Origin: Amycolatopsis sp. FDAARGOS 1241 | GTDB lineage: Bacteria > Actinomycetota > Actinomycetes > Mycobacteriales > Pseudonocardiaceae | Direction of reading: 5' to 3' | Length of the DNA stretch: 64,000 nt | Assembly: GCF_016889705.1 (NCBI RefSeq) | Contig: NZ_CP069526.1 | Span: 8,522,001-8,586,000 of the forward strand | Shown here: one piece after another, positions 56,732 through 64,000 of the stretch | Numbering within the stretch: position 1 is the first letter of the stretch | Layout: every line of letters starts with the position of its first letter | Translations under genes and position numbers: made by a program | Notes under the pieces: model-generated | Told to the model about the DNA's origin: nothing | The model's input: the letters and a program-made list of their open reading frames with translations, nothing else | Database searches by the model: none

Positions 56732-57655
56732 TCAGGCGAGGCCCTGCTGAGACAGCCAATCCTTCGCCACATCCGCGGCCGGCTCGCCGTCGGAGTCGAC
56801 GCGCTTGTTCAGCTCGCGCATCCCTTCGGTGGTGAGCTTCGCGCTCACGGCGTTGACGGCGTTCGCGAAGTCCGCCCCGCGCTCGTCGAGCACCTTCTTG
56901 GTCACGGCGGGCACCACGTTCTCCGTCGGCACGATCTGCAGGTCGTCCTTGAGCGCGACGTACTGCGGGTCGCCGACCAGCGGACTCACCGAGTCGACCG
57001 GGATCACGGTCGCCGCGCCGGAGTTGAGCTGCTGCACACGCGGCCCGGCTTCCTGCACTGTCTGGAAAGTCGCATTCGTGAGCTTGTAGACGTCGGTGAA
57101 GCCCCTGAAGCACGGCAGCCGCGACTCGCACTCCGGCGGACCCGCCATCACGACCTTCGGGAGCTTCTTGAGATCACTGATGCTCGTGATGCCGTTGGCC
57201 TTGGCGAGGTCGGCCTTCATGAGGTAGGTGTTCTTGTTCTCGGCCGGCGCGTAGTTCAGCAGCGAGATGCCCGACGGCGCGAACAGCTGCGCCAGCTGCT
57301 CGTGCTCACCCGCGGCTGTTTTGACTGCGTCCTTGCCGAAGCCGGTGGTGATGGCCGCACCCTGGTACTCGGGCAGGAACTGCAGCTCACCCGACTTGAG
57401 CGACGGGTAGATGAGCTCGCGCGAACCCAGGTTCAGTTTGCGGGTGACCGCGTAGCCCTTGGCCTCGAGCGCGCCCGCGTAGATCTCGGCCAGGATCTGG
57501 CTGTCGGTGAAGTTGAACGACGCCACGACGATCGGCGCCCCGCCCTTGCTCTGCGCGGCGGGCTGGGTCGAGCCGCCCCCACCCCCGCACGCGGTCAGTC
57601 CGAACGCGGCCACAGCCACCAGCGCGGCCGCTCGGATGTTCCGGGTCCAGCGCAC
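56732..57655 (-). CDS. Glycine betaine/choline-type ABC transporter substrate-binding lipoprotein
   Basis: The 307-residue protein has a lipobox LTACG (Cys near 23) and an OpuAC-type domain: FTDSQILAEIYAGALEAKGY, LNLGSRELIYPSLKSGELQFLPEYQG, ADLAKANGITSISDLK and LVGDPQYVALKDDLQIVPTENVVP. OsmoU/EhuB-type binding proteins of this kind capture betaine or choline. It is divergent from the two permeases 137 bases away, an unusual arrangement. No ATPase gene lies in the window next to them. Confidence 0.9.
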   Translation of the reverse strand: MRWTRNIRAAALVAVAAFGLTACGGGGGSTQPAAQSKGGAPIVVASFNFTDSQILAEIYAGALEAKGYAVTRKLNLGSRELIYPSLKSGELQFLPEYQGAAITTGFGKDAVKTAAGEHEQLAQLFAPSGISLLNYAPAENKNTYLMKADLAKANGITSISDLKKLPKVVMAGPPECESRLPCFRGFTDVYKLTNATFQTVQEAGPRVQQLNSGAATVIPVDSVSPLVGDPQYVALKDDLQIVPTENVVPAVTKKVLDERGADFANAVNAVSAKLTTEGMRELNKRVDSDGEPAADVAKDWLSQQGLA

Positions 57656-57791
57656 GTCCCCACACTCCTCACTCCACGAACAGAGGATTGGACCCTAACG
57701 GTGAGCCACGACAGAAACCACATATCGGAAACCACCGCCACCGAATCTCAACAACCGGAAATGCGCCACTCGAACGGGGTAGCCTTCTCCG

Positions 57792-58490
57792 GTGCACGCG
57801 TTCTCGGTCACCCCGCTGCTCGCGGAGAGCAACCGGCCGATCTTCGAATGGCGGTGGGTCGAGCGCAACGCCGACGCCATCGGCCAGCGCCTCGGTGAGC
57901 ACATCGCCCTCACCGCGACGGCCCTGGGCATCGGGCTGGTCGTGTCGCTCGTGCTGGCCACGCTGTGCCTGCGGTTCCGCTGGTTCTACCCGCTCGTGCT
58001 CGGCACGGCCGGCGCCCTGTACGTGATCCCGAGCCTGGGTGCGTTCGCGCTGCTCGTGCCGTTCTTCGGGCTGACGTTCACCACGGCCGTCATCCCGCTG
58101 GCCACATACACGCTGCTGATCCTGATCCGCAACATCGTCACCGGCGTGCAGCAGGTGCCCACCGAGGTGCGCGAGGCGGCGATCGGCATGGGCTTCACGC
58201 GCGGCCGGCTGCTGTGGCAGGTCGAGCTGCCGCTGGCGCTCCCGGTCGTGATCGCGGGCCTGCGCGTGGCCGCGGTGACGACGATCGGCCTGGTCACCGT
58301 CACGTCGCTGCTCGGCATGGGCGGCCTCGGCTACTTCATCCGCGCCGGCATCCAGACGACCACGCCGAACCCGAGCCCGATCATCGTCGGCGTGGTGCTG
58401 TCGGTGGTGCTCGCGGTCGTCGTCGACCTCCTCCTTTGGCTGAGTGAGCGCGCGCTGGCGCCGTGGGTGCGGAAGGTGGGCGCGCGGTGA
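57792..58490 (+). CDS. Glycine betaine-type ABC transporter permease 1
   Basis: The 232-residue membrane protein has five or six helices and the coupling motif EVREAAIGMGFTRGRLLWQVELPLALP (EAA loop). GTG at 57792. It pairs with the second permease, whose GTG overlaps its stop. Function as part of an osmoprotectant importer follows from the SBP and the OpuAB-like sequence. Confidence 0.9.
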   Translation: MHAFSVTPLLAESNRPIFEWRWVERNADAIGQRLGEHIALTATALGIGLVVSLVLATLCLRFRWFYPLVLGTAGALYVIPSLGAFALLVPFFGLTFTTAVIPLATYTLLILIRNIVTGVQQVPTEVREAAIGMGFTRGRLLWQVELPLALPVVIAGLRVAAVTTIGLVTVTSLLGMGGLGYFIRAGIQTTTPNPSPIIVGVVLSVVLAVVVDLLLWLSERALAPWVRKVGAR

Positions 58491-59197
58491 ACGTCTTCAC
58501 GCAGTTCGGCCAGTGGCTCTCGGCTCCGCAGCGGTGGAGCTGGACGGACCCCGCCGGCATCCCGTACCGGACCGTCGAGCACCTGTGGTTCTCGGTGCTC
58601 TCGCTGGTCGTCGCGGCGCTGCTCACGATCCCGCTGGCGCTGTGGCTCGCGCACTACCGCCGCGGCGCGTTCCTCGCGAGCAGCGCCGTGAACATCGGGC
58701 GCGCGATCCCGAGCTTCGGCCTGATCATCCTGTTCTGGTTCCTGGCCAGCCGCTGGGGCGCCGACACGGACTTCTGGCCGCTGCTGCTGGCGCTGGTCGG
58801 CCTGGCGCTGCCGCCGCTGTTCACCAACACCTACGCCGGCGTGGTGCAGCTGGACCAGGAAACCATCGACGCCGCCCGCGGCACCGGGTATCGCGAGTGG
58901 CAGATCATGCTGCGCGTGGAACTGCCGCTGGCTTCGCCAGTCATCGTGGCGGGCGCGCGCGTCGCGTTCCTGCAGCTCGTGGCCACCGTCGCGATCGGCG
59001 CCATCGTCAACGACGGCGGCGGCCTCGGCCGCTACATCGTCGACGGCTTCGCCGAAGGCGCCCAGGGCTACGGCGAAATCTTTGGCGGCGGCGTGGCCGT
59101 GATCATCCTCGCCCTGCTGTGCGAAGGCCTCTTCTCGCTGCTGCAGAAACTGGCGACGCCGAAGGGTGTGGCGCTGCAGAACGCCCGGCGCGCCTAG
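58487..59197 (+). CDS. Glycine betaine-type ABC transporter permease 2
   Basis: The 236-residue membrane protein has the EAA loop ETIDAARGTGYREWQIMLRVELPLASP and an N-terminal segment FTQFGQWLSAPQRWSWTDPAG typical of OpuAB-like proteins. Its TAG stop lies in the CTAG that begins the 13-base direct repeat next to the nested insertion sequences. The ATPase gene usually found in this operon is absent here. Confidence 0.9.
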   Translation: MNVFTQFGQWLSAPQRWSWTDPAGIPYRTVEHLWFSVLSLVVAALLTIPLALWLAHYRRGAFLASSAVNIGRAIPSFGLIILFWFLASRWGADTDFWPLLLALVGLALPPLFTNTYAGVVQLDQETIDAARGTGYREWQIMLRVELPLASPVIVAGARVAFLQLVATVAIGAIVNDGGGLGRYIVDGFAEGAQGYGEIFGGGVAVIILALLCEGLFSLLQKLATPKGVALQNARRA

Positions 59198-59206
59198 GTC
59201 AGCTCC
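59194..59206. repeat. Left copy of a 13-bp direct repeat flanking the insertion block
   Basis: CTAGGTCAGCTCC at 59194-59206 recurs exactly at 61421-61433. The TAG is the stop of the permease gene on the left and, read on the minus strand, of the lyase-like gene on the right. Confidence 0.85.
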
Positions 59207-59253
59207 GGTACTTGAGCTGGCTGCGGTTCGGATCGGTCTGGGGTCGGGGTGAG

Positions 59254-59815
59254 GTCACGGATCGGGCGTGGGCGCGGAGTGAGCCGTTGCGGCCGGTGTC
59301 GGGGCGTGGTCGGCGGTGGCGGGTTCACCGGCAGGTCCGCTCGGACGCTCCCGCGGCGGACTGAGCACCACGATTCATCTCGCCGTCGACGGGCGAAGGC
59401 TGCCGACCCGGGCGTTGCTTACCGGCGGCCAGGCCGCTGACAACCCGCGATTGTGTCCGCTGCTGGACGGCGTTGCGGTCGCTCGACATGGCACGGGCCG
59501 CCGCGATGCCGACCCGGCACGGTGATCGCGGACAAGGCCTACTCGCGCCCCGCCACCCGGCACGCGATGCGCACAAAGCGGACCCGCTTCGTCAGTCCCG
59601 AGCCCGACGACCAGATCGCCCGCCGCGCCGCGAACGGCTCCCGCAGCGGGCGACCACCCACCTTCGACGCCGAGACCGACCAGCAGCGCACCGTGGCCGA
59701 ACGCTGCGTCAACCGGCTCGAGCAGTTGCGCGACCTGGCCACCCGCTACACCAACTGCGCTGCCTGCTACCGGGCCGAACTCACCATTGCCGCCATTATC
59801 TTCTGGCTCAGATGA
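59254..59815 (+). pseudogene. Degenerate IS5-family transposase
   Basis: Three frames carry transposase fragments in order: VTDRAWARSEPLRPVSGRGRRW (59254 on), LSTTIHLAVDGRRLPTRALLTGGQAADNP (about 59361 on) and VIADKAYSRPATRHAM...FDAETDQQRTVAERCVNRLEQLRDLATRY...IIFWLR (59522-59815). About 100 codons with the first catalytic Asp region are deleted and there are frameshifts. Terminal sequences sharing TCCGGTA lie near 59204 and 59818. It sits between the permease gene and the intact IS. Confidence 0.82.
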
Positions 59816-59842
59816 CTTACCGGACAGGCGCTAGCTTGGGTT

Positions 59843-61375
59843 TTAACCTGTTCGGCGGGGTCGTGGGTTGCTCGATCTGGTGTTCTTGCCGTGTTTGGAT
59901 TTTCGGGTGTTCGTGCTGGTGACGACGTAGACGTCGTGGCGTGATGCGGGCCGGTGGTTGACTGTTCCGGCGGGACGTCCAGGACCGGGCCGCGACGGTT
60001 TCGGGACACCGGCCGGGCAGGCGAGTTGTGGACGCAGGTTCCGAAACCCTCGGCGGACCCGTGCCGGGGAGAGCCGCAGGGCTGGTCGGGGTCTTTCCCA
60101 GGGGCGGCGCAGATCCGCTGTGAGGTCGCGGGCGAGCCGCAGCTGGGTGTAAGCGCTCAGCAGCAGCCAGGTCCATCGGTCGGCCGCCTCGGGCGAGCGA
60201 AGTTTCGGGGTGGTCCAGCCGAGGGTCTGCTTGAGCATGCGGAAGGTGTGCTCGATATCGAAGCGGCGCAGGAACGCCTGCCAGGCCAGATCAACCTCGG
60301 CGTGGCCCAGGCCAGTGCGCGAGTGCCAGAGCCACACCGGTTTTGGGATCGCGCCGGAGGGCAGGCGCTCGACCTGCAGCCGGATCACGGTGCCCTCGAT
60401 GATCGGCAGAGCGCCGTCGTGGCCGGCCCAGGCGATGCGGTGGGTCAGCCGTGGATGCAGCCGATCCCAAGCCCGGATCAGCGCGGGACCGTAGAGCCGG
60501 GTCGTGGTTTCGGTGACGGCATCGGGTTGTCCCCAGGTGGCCGGGTCACCGAAAGCGAACTCGTCGCCGTGGCGGCGGGGCCTGCCCAACGTGCCGGATC
60601 GCTGCGGCGGGACCGGGCGGTGCAGGACCCGGTCGGTGCGCATCCGCACCAGCACGGTGATCGGAAGATCGGCCAGCACGTGGGCCAGGCGGGGGCCGTC
60701 GTAGCCGGCGTCGGCGACCAGCAGGATGTCCGGGTCTCCCGGCCGCCAGTGCCCGGCCGCGACGAGGCGGCCCACCACGGCGCGGATCTGCTGGGCGGTC
60801 ACGTTTGCGGCGTTGTCGCCGGGTGTGAGCCGGACCGCGTCCAGCGGCGCGGTCCACGAACCCCGCCCGGACTCGAGCGCGACGACCACGGAGTAGGGCC
60901 AGCCCGGCACCATCATGTGCTGGTCCCTGCCACGGCCGTAGGTGTGACACAAGATCCGCTGCGGGCAGGTGTGTGCTTCCGGACGCAGCCAGCAGGTCAC
61001 GTCCACCGCCAGCACCAGCCGCCCGTCTGCGGCGCGCGGCAGCGGGACCCCGCTCAGCGCGTTGCGTAGCCGATCGATGTCGACCCGTCCGCGTGCCAGT
61101 GCGGCATAGCTGCTGCCGTGGCCGCGACGGTGCTCACCGGCCAGGGACAGCTCCGCGATCGACCGGACCGGACCGTCCGCGCACAACACTGCGTCGGTCA
61201 GCTCGAACAACGCGTCCGCTCGCCGGGGCAGGCATCGGTAGAACTCCTGCCGGAGCGCGGACAGCTCCCTGCCCGCGCCGGTGGCGCCAGCGTGGTGCAC
61301 ACTGATCAATTGAAGCCCTTGGCTCGATCTTCCGTCTGTCGCAAGAAGGAATGATCGACCAAGGGCTTCACTCAT
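59843..61375 (-). CDS. DDE-type transposase of the insertion sequence
   Basis: The 510-residue frame reads as an IS701/IS4-like DDE transposase: LAVDVTCWLRPEA (first Asp), ILLVADAGYDGPRLAHVLADLP (second Asp) and FDIEHTFRMLKQTLGW (Glu). The basic C-terminus (RKSKHGKNTRSSNPRPRRTG) may bind DNA. The start could be ATG 61375 or GTG 61300 (VHHAGATGAG); the latter places a 5' hairpin in the leader. The frame is intact, so the element may be active. Confidence 0.87.
   Translation of the reverse strand: MSEALGRSFLLATDGRSSQGLQLISVHHAGATGAGRELSALRQEFYRCLPRRADALFELTDAVLCADGPVRSIAELSLAGEHRRGHGSSYAALARGRVDIDRLRNALSGVPLPRAADGRLVLAVDVTCWLRPEAHTCPQRILCHTYGRGRDQHMMVPGWPYSVVVALESGRGSWTAPLDAVRLTPGDNAANVTAQQIRAVVGRLVAAGHWRPGDPDILLVADAGYDGPRLAHVLADLPITVLVRMRTDRVLHRPVPPQRSGTLGRPRRHGDEFAFGDPATWGQPDAVTETTTRLYGPALIRAWDRLHPRLTHRIAWAGHDGALPIIEGTVIRLQVERLPSGAIPKPVWLWHSRTGLGHAEVDLAWQAFLRRFDIEHTFRMLKQTLGWTTPKLRSPEAADRWTWLLLSAYTQLRLARDLTADLRRPWERPRPALRLSPARVRRGFRNLRPQLACPAGVPKPSRPGPGRPAGTVNHRPASRHDVYVVTSTNTRKSKHGKNTRSSNPRPRRTG
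61312..61369. repeat. Inverted repeat inside the insertion sequence
   Basis: GAAGCCCTTGG (61312-61322) pairs with CCAAGGGCTTC (61359-61369); the stem continues imperfectly inward through CGATC/GATCG. It overlies the first transposase codons or the leader, depending on the start. It could block transcripts or translation entering from outside. Confidence 0.6.
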
Positions 61376-61420
61376 GATCGACAGGGGTCACCACCGACCA
61401 CTCAGACGTTAAAACTCAAG

Positions 61421-61433
61421 CTAGGTCAGCTCC
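61421..61433. repeat. Right copy of the 13-bp direct repeat
   Basis: CTAGGTCAGCTCC, identical to 59194-59206. It encodes the last codons of the lyase-fold protein on the minus strand. Confidence 0.85.
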
Positions 61434-62812
61434 TCGATCAGCCGCGTGAGTTCCGGGCCCAGCGAGCGGTCCGCGTCCAGCGGTTTGACGCGCTCGGCGA
61501 CCCACGCGTAGAGCGGCTCCAGTGCCGGCGCGCCGGTTCCGCGCAGGTAGCGCGCCTGCGAACCGGCGATCAGTTCGCACGCCGTGATGGCCGTGAGGTG
61601 GTCCAGGGCGGCGTGGAGTTCCGCGCCGGCGGCCCAGGCGAAGGCCTGCACGTCCTCCTGGCCGGCGGACGTGTCGAGGGAGCCGAGCGTGGCGGGCGCG
61701 GCCAGGCGGCGCAGGGCGTGCAGCTCGCCGGCCGCGCGTTTGTGCAGCGGGGTGAGCCCGGCCTGCGGGCCCGGGTCCACGGCCAGCTGCGCGGGCAGTC
61801 CGCTGAACTGCGGGTCGAGCAGCCGGTGCAGGCGCTGCACGGCGATCTCTCCGACGTGCACCAGAGCAGCCTTGAGCGCGTCCATCCTGAGGCCCAGTCC
61901 TGCGGCGTGGTAGCCGGTGGTGGTCACGAATTCACCATCCACAAAGGACGGTGAATCGCCCGGTTCGTCCCACCCCAGCCGGAGCTCGTCGTGTAGTTCG
62001 GCGGTGACTCGCGCCAGGTGTGCCAGCACGCGGGGGCCGACGCGCACGGAGATCGGCGCCTGCACGACCCCGGCGCGCGGTTCGGCGCCGGCGATGAGCT
62101 CGCGGAACCGCGCCGAGGCGCCGTAGCGGTAAACGGCGTGCGGCGCGCCGAGCACGTCGACGGCGATCGCGGCGCACTGCGTCTGCAGGTCGGCCAGTGC
62201 CGCAGCCCGCCGGGCACCGAGCCACGCGTACGCCTCGGCCAGCGGTGAGCCCTGGATGAGGCTCGCGCCTTCCTTCGGGCCCAGCACCAGCGGCTGGACA
62301 CCCCGGCGCACGAGCGCGTCGGCTGCGGGCGTGAGAACACCGTCCTCCAGCACCGAACCGAGCCCGGCGAACGTCTGGAACGCGTGGGCCAGCGGGATGA
62401 TCTCGCCGGCACTGCCGAGGCCGGCGCTCGGCACGGCGGGCAGGAAGCCGTCGTTGAGGCGGTCGGCGAGGAACGTCACGAGCGCCGGGCTCACCGCCGG
62501 TTCCGGCCGCAGGAAGCCGCGCAGCCGCATGAGCAGCAGCGTCCGCGTGAGCTCGGGCGAGAGCCACGGCGGTCCGCCGACGGCCCGGCCGACCAGCAGG
62601 TTCCGCTGGTGCTCGGCCTGCTGGTCCGCGGTGAGCCGCACGCCGGCGAGCCGGCCCATGCCGGTGTTGACCCCGTAGACCGGCGTGCCCGCGTGGTCGA
62701 GCGCGGCCAGCATCGCCGCACGGTTCTCCGCCAGGTCGACCAGCAGGGCCGGGTGGAGTTCGAGTCGTTCGCCGGGAGCCGCCAGGACGTCGGCGGGGCT
62801 GCGGACGATCAC
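61421..62812 (-). CDS. Histidine-ammonia-lyase-fold protein lacking the MIO triad
   Basis: The 463-residue protein has the aromatic amino acid lyase fold: VYGVNTGMGRL (catalytic Tyr loop), VPSAGLGSAGEIIPLAH (cofactor region), GPKEGASLIQGS, APISVRVGPRVLAHL and SAGQEDVQAFAW. The MIO-forming Ala-Ser-Gly is Ser-Ala-Gly; the HutH Asn of the NGT motif is Gln; the Tyr of QDPYSLR is Ile with Asp changed to Ala. It should not act as a normal ammonia lyase. GTG at 62812 overlaps the upstream gene by 4 bases. The TAG stop lies in the IS target CTAG. Confidence 0.85.
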   Translation of the reverse strand: MIVRSPADVLAAPGERLELHPALLVDLAENRAAMLAALDHAGTPVYGVNTGMGRLAGVRLTADQQAEHQRNLLVGRAVGGPPWLSPELTRTLLLMRLRGFLRPEPAVSPALVTFLADRLNDGFLPAVPSAGLGSAGEIIPLAHAFQTFAGLGSVLEDGVLTPAADALVRRGVQPLVLGPKEGASLIQGSPLAEAYAWLGARRAAALADLQTQCAAIAVDVLGAPHAVYRYGASARFRELIAGAEPRAGVVQAPISVRVGPRVLAHLARVTAELHDELRLGWDEPGDSPSFVDGEFVTTTGYHAAGLGLRMDALKAALVHVGEIAVQRLHRLLDPQFSGLPAQLAVDPGPQAGLTPLHKRAAGELHALRRLAAPATLGSLDTSAGQEDVQAFAWAAGAELHAALDHLTAITACELIAGSQARYLRGTGAPALEPLYAWVAERVKPLDADRSLGPELTRLIEELT

Positions 62813-63816
62813 CGGTACGGCAGCATCGTGCCGATTTCCGCGGCTTCGGCGCGTTGCAGGATCAGGTGCGCCACTGCAACGTCCGTTGTGGACAGTCCGC
62901 GGTGCCAGAACAGGATCCGCTCGGCGTCGCTCTCGCGGCCGGGCCGGTTGCCCGCGACGACGTCACCGATTTCGGCGTGCACGTCGCTCGCCGTGAGCAA
63001 ACCGGCGTTGAGCTGCGGCCGTAGCGCGCCGAAGCGCGGATTGCCCGACTGCGATTCGCGCCAGTCGTCGACCACGACCTTGTCCACGGTGTCGAGCAGC
63101 GTGAGTTCGAGCGCGCTGATGGTGCCGTACGGCACGAGGAACGAGCCCGGGCGCAGGAACTCCTTGCGCACCAGCGCCTCCGGCTCCGTCAGCCGCGACG
63201 CCTCGACGAGGATGTCGGCGCCGTCGAGCGTTTCGGCCGCGGTGTCGCACACGCGCACGTCCTTGCCGAGGTGCTCCGACAGCCGTCGCCCGAAGTCCTC
63301 GCGCGATTCCGGGCGCTTGCTCGTCACGCGGATCTCGTCGAAGTCGAACAGCGAATCGAGCAGCACCACGTTCCACCACGCCGTGCCGCGTGCGCCGACG
63401 TGCCCGAGCACCTTCGCATCCGGCCGCGCGAGGTACTTCGCACCGACGGCCGTCATGGCGCCCGTGCGGGCCTCGGTGATCGTGGTGCCGTCGACGATCG
63501 CGCGCGGCATCCCCGTTTCGGGGTCGAGCAGCAGGATCAGCGCCATCTCGCTGGGCAGGCCGCGTTCGAAGTTCGAGACGAAGTCGCCGACGACCTTCAC
63601 TCCGCTCACCTGCTTGGCCGACAGGTGGCCGCGCAGGACGTTGAAGTGGCCCTTGCCGCCGTTGTCCGGCACGAGGTGCGTGCGCGGCTCGAACACGACG
63701 TCGCCGCGGCCGTGGTCGGCCAGCACGTCCTCGACGGCGCCGACGATGTCGGCGTGCGTGAGGCCGAGGCTGTCGATGTCTTCGCCCGCCAAGTATCGGA
63801 GCCAGACGGACGTCAC
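62809..63816 (-). CDS. Ornithine cyclodeaminase / mu-crystallin family protein
   Basis: The 335-residue protein has an N-terminal substrate domain (RTHLVPDNGGKGHFNVLRGHL, GVKVVGDF) and a Rossmann domain with VLGHVGARGTAWWNVVLL as the dinucleotide loop. Family members include ornithine cyclodeaminase, alanine dehydrogenase and SbnB-type enzymes that make unusual amino acids with NAD(H). The substrate is unknown. GTG at 63816. It is coupled to both neighbours by 4-base overlaps. Confidence 0.83.
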   Translation of the reverse strand: MTSVWLRYLAGEDIDSLGLTHADIVGAVEDVLADHGRGDVVFEPRTHLVPDNGGKGHFNVLRGHLSAKQVSGVKVVGDFVSNFERGLPSEMALILLLDPETGMPRAIVDGTTITEARTGAMTAVGAKYLARPDAKVLGHVGARGTAWWNVVLLDSLFDFDEIRVTSKRPESREDFGRRLSEHLGKDVRVCDTAAETLDGADILVEASRLTEPEALVRKEFLRPGSFLVPYGTISALELTLLDTVDKVVVDDWRESQSGNPRFGALRPQLNAGLLTASDVHAEIGDVVAGNRPGRESDAERILFWHRGLSTTDVAVAHLILQRAEAAEIGTMLPYR

Positions 63817-64000
63817 CGGGCGAGGTCCTCGATGACCTCGGCGTTCGGCAGCGACTGCAGGGCTGCGCCGGAGATGAGGAGCTTGCTGCCGCGGATGCCG
63901 CTGCCGATCACGACCTCCGGCGCGGCGGCCACGCGCGCGTCGATGAGGATCGGCCATTCGGCGGGCAGGCCGACGGGCGTGATGCCGCCGTACTCCATGC
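63813..64000 (-). CDS. YbaK/EbsC-type aminoacyl-tRNA deacylase-like protein (partial)
   Basis: Only the C-terminal 62 or so residues are in the window. EYGGITPVGLPAEWPILID and VVIGSGIRGSKLLISG are the conserved C-terminal part of YbaK/ProX-type editing domains, which hydrolyse mischarged tRNA. The gene enters from the right edge. Its stop overlaps the cyclodeaminase-like gene start. Its link to the lyase-like gene downstream could be amino-acid quality control. Confidence 0.8.
   Translation of the reverse strand, partial: MEYGGITPVGLPAEWPILIDARVAAAPEVVIGSGIRGSKLLISGAALQSLPNAEVIEDLAR

Larger units (their letters stand above)
59831..61424 (-). mobile_element. Insertion sequence with CTAG target duplication
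   Basis: The element (59835-61420, 1,586 bp) has terminal inverted repeats CTTGGGTTTTAAC (left) and CTTGAGTTTTAAC (right, read inward), 12 of 13 matched. CTAG flanks it at 59831-59834 and 61421-61424, a YTAR target duplication as reported for IS701- and IS5-type elements. It carries one transposase gene and a strong hairpin near its right end. It inserted next to the decayed IS5-like remnant. Confidence 0.83.

Overview
The window comes from a very GC-rich actinobacterium. Mycothiol genes (mshA and mycothiol-dependent enzyme relatives), a SenX3/RegX3 pair, ribosomal protein bS22, a BldN-type sigma factor and abundant GTG starts point to Pseudonocardiaceae, most likely Amycolatopsis; the genus is inferred. 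About two thirds of the window is conserved chromosomal core. From right to left the gene order closely follows Mycobacterium tuberculosis Rv0481c-Rv0527 (murB, L,D-transpeptidase, mshA, YbjN protein, gpm1, senX3-regX3, ppx, Rv0497-0499-like genes, proC, HTH gene, bS22, epimerase, acyltransferase, SerB-like HAD, glutaredoxin-like, hemA-hemC-hemD-hemB, hemL, phosphatase, ResA, CcdA). The comparison is from memory of that genome, not from a search.

Layout. 1-4.1 kb: cytochrome c maturation and hemL, with tspO. 4.1-12 kb: accessory block with a TIM-barrel gene facing a TetR regulator across a twin operator, a truncated NYN-domain pseudogene between duplicated gene ends, a MacAB-like four-gene export operon, and three small membrane-protein genes. 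12-19 kb: tetrapyrrole genes (rex-hemA-hemC-hemD and hemB) with a decayed VapBC pair between hemB and hemD, and a partial tandem copy of the hemB end. 19-28.5 kb: molybdopterin oxidoreductase, acyl-CoA ligase, a bldN-like sigma gene with its membrane partner, SerB-like phosphatase, acyltransferase, epimerase. 28.8-36 kb: bS22, HTH protein, proC, thioesterase, TIM-barrel isomerase-like gene, ppx and regX3. 36-49.4 kb: senX3, aldo/keto reductase, gpm1, a probable 6C small RNA, mshA, L,D-transpeptidase, murB. 49.9-59.2 kb: accessory metabolism (DedA, purU, alcohol dehydrogenase with TetR, dehalogenase, PTGR-like reductase, compatible-solute ABC transporter). 59.2-61.4 kb: nested insertion sequences. 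61.4-64 kb: a three-gene operon with a histidine-ammonia-lyase-fold protein, an ornithine-cyclodeaminase-like enzyme and a YbaK-like protein.

How the genes fit together. Tetrapyrrole synthesis is tied to redox state: rex heads the hemACD run with a near-consensus Rex operator in front, hemL sits beside the cytochrome c maturation genes, and a DosR-like palindrome precedes ccdA. SenX3/RegX3 and ppx form a phosphate and polyphosphate group. mshA and the maleylpyruvate-isomerase-like gene belong to mycothiol physiology. Many genes overlap by 4 bases (ATGA or GTGA), so translational coupling is common.

The most unusual items are a lyase-fold protein lacking the MIO-forming Ala-Ser-Gly triad and a catalytic Tyr; a VapBC pair in which both partners appear inactivated; two segment insertions at junctions where convergent genes probably once shared stop-codon bases; two small ORFs coupled by GTGA/ATGA overlaps to bldN and to an Rv0497-like gene; and a tandem-repeat array downstream of gpm1 whose hairpin change favours pairing in minus-strand RNA. 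No tRNA, rRNA or CRISPR array was seen.
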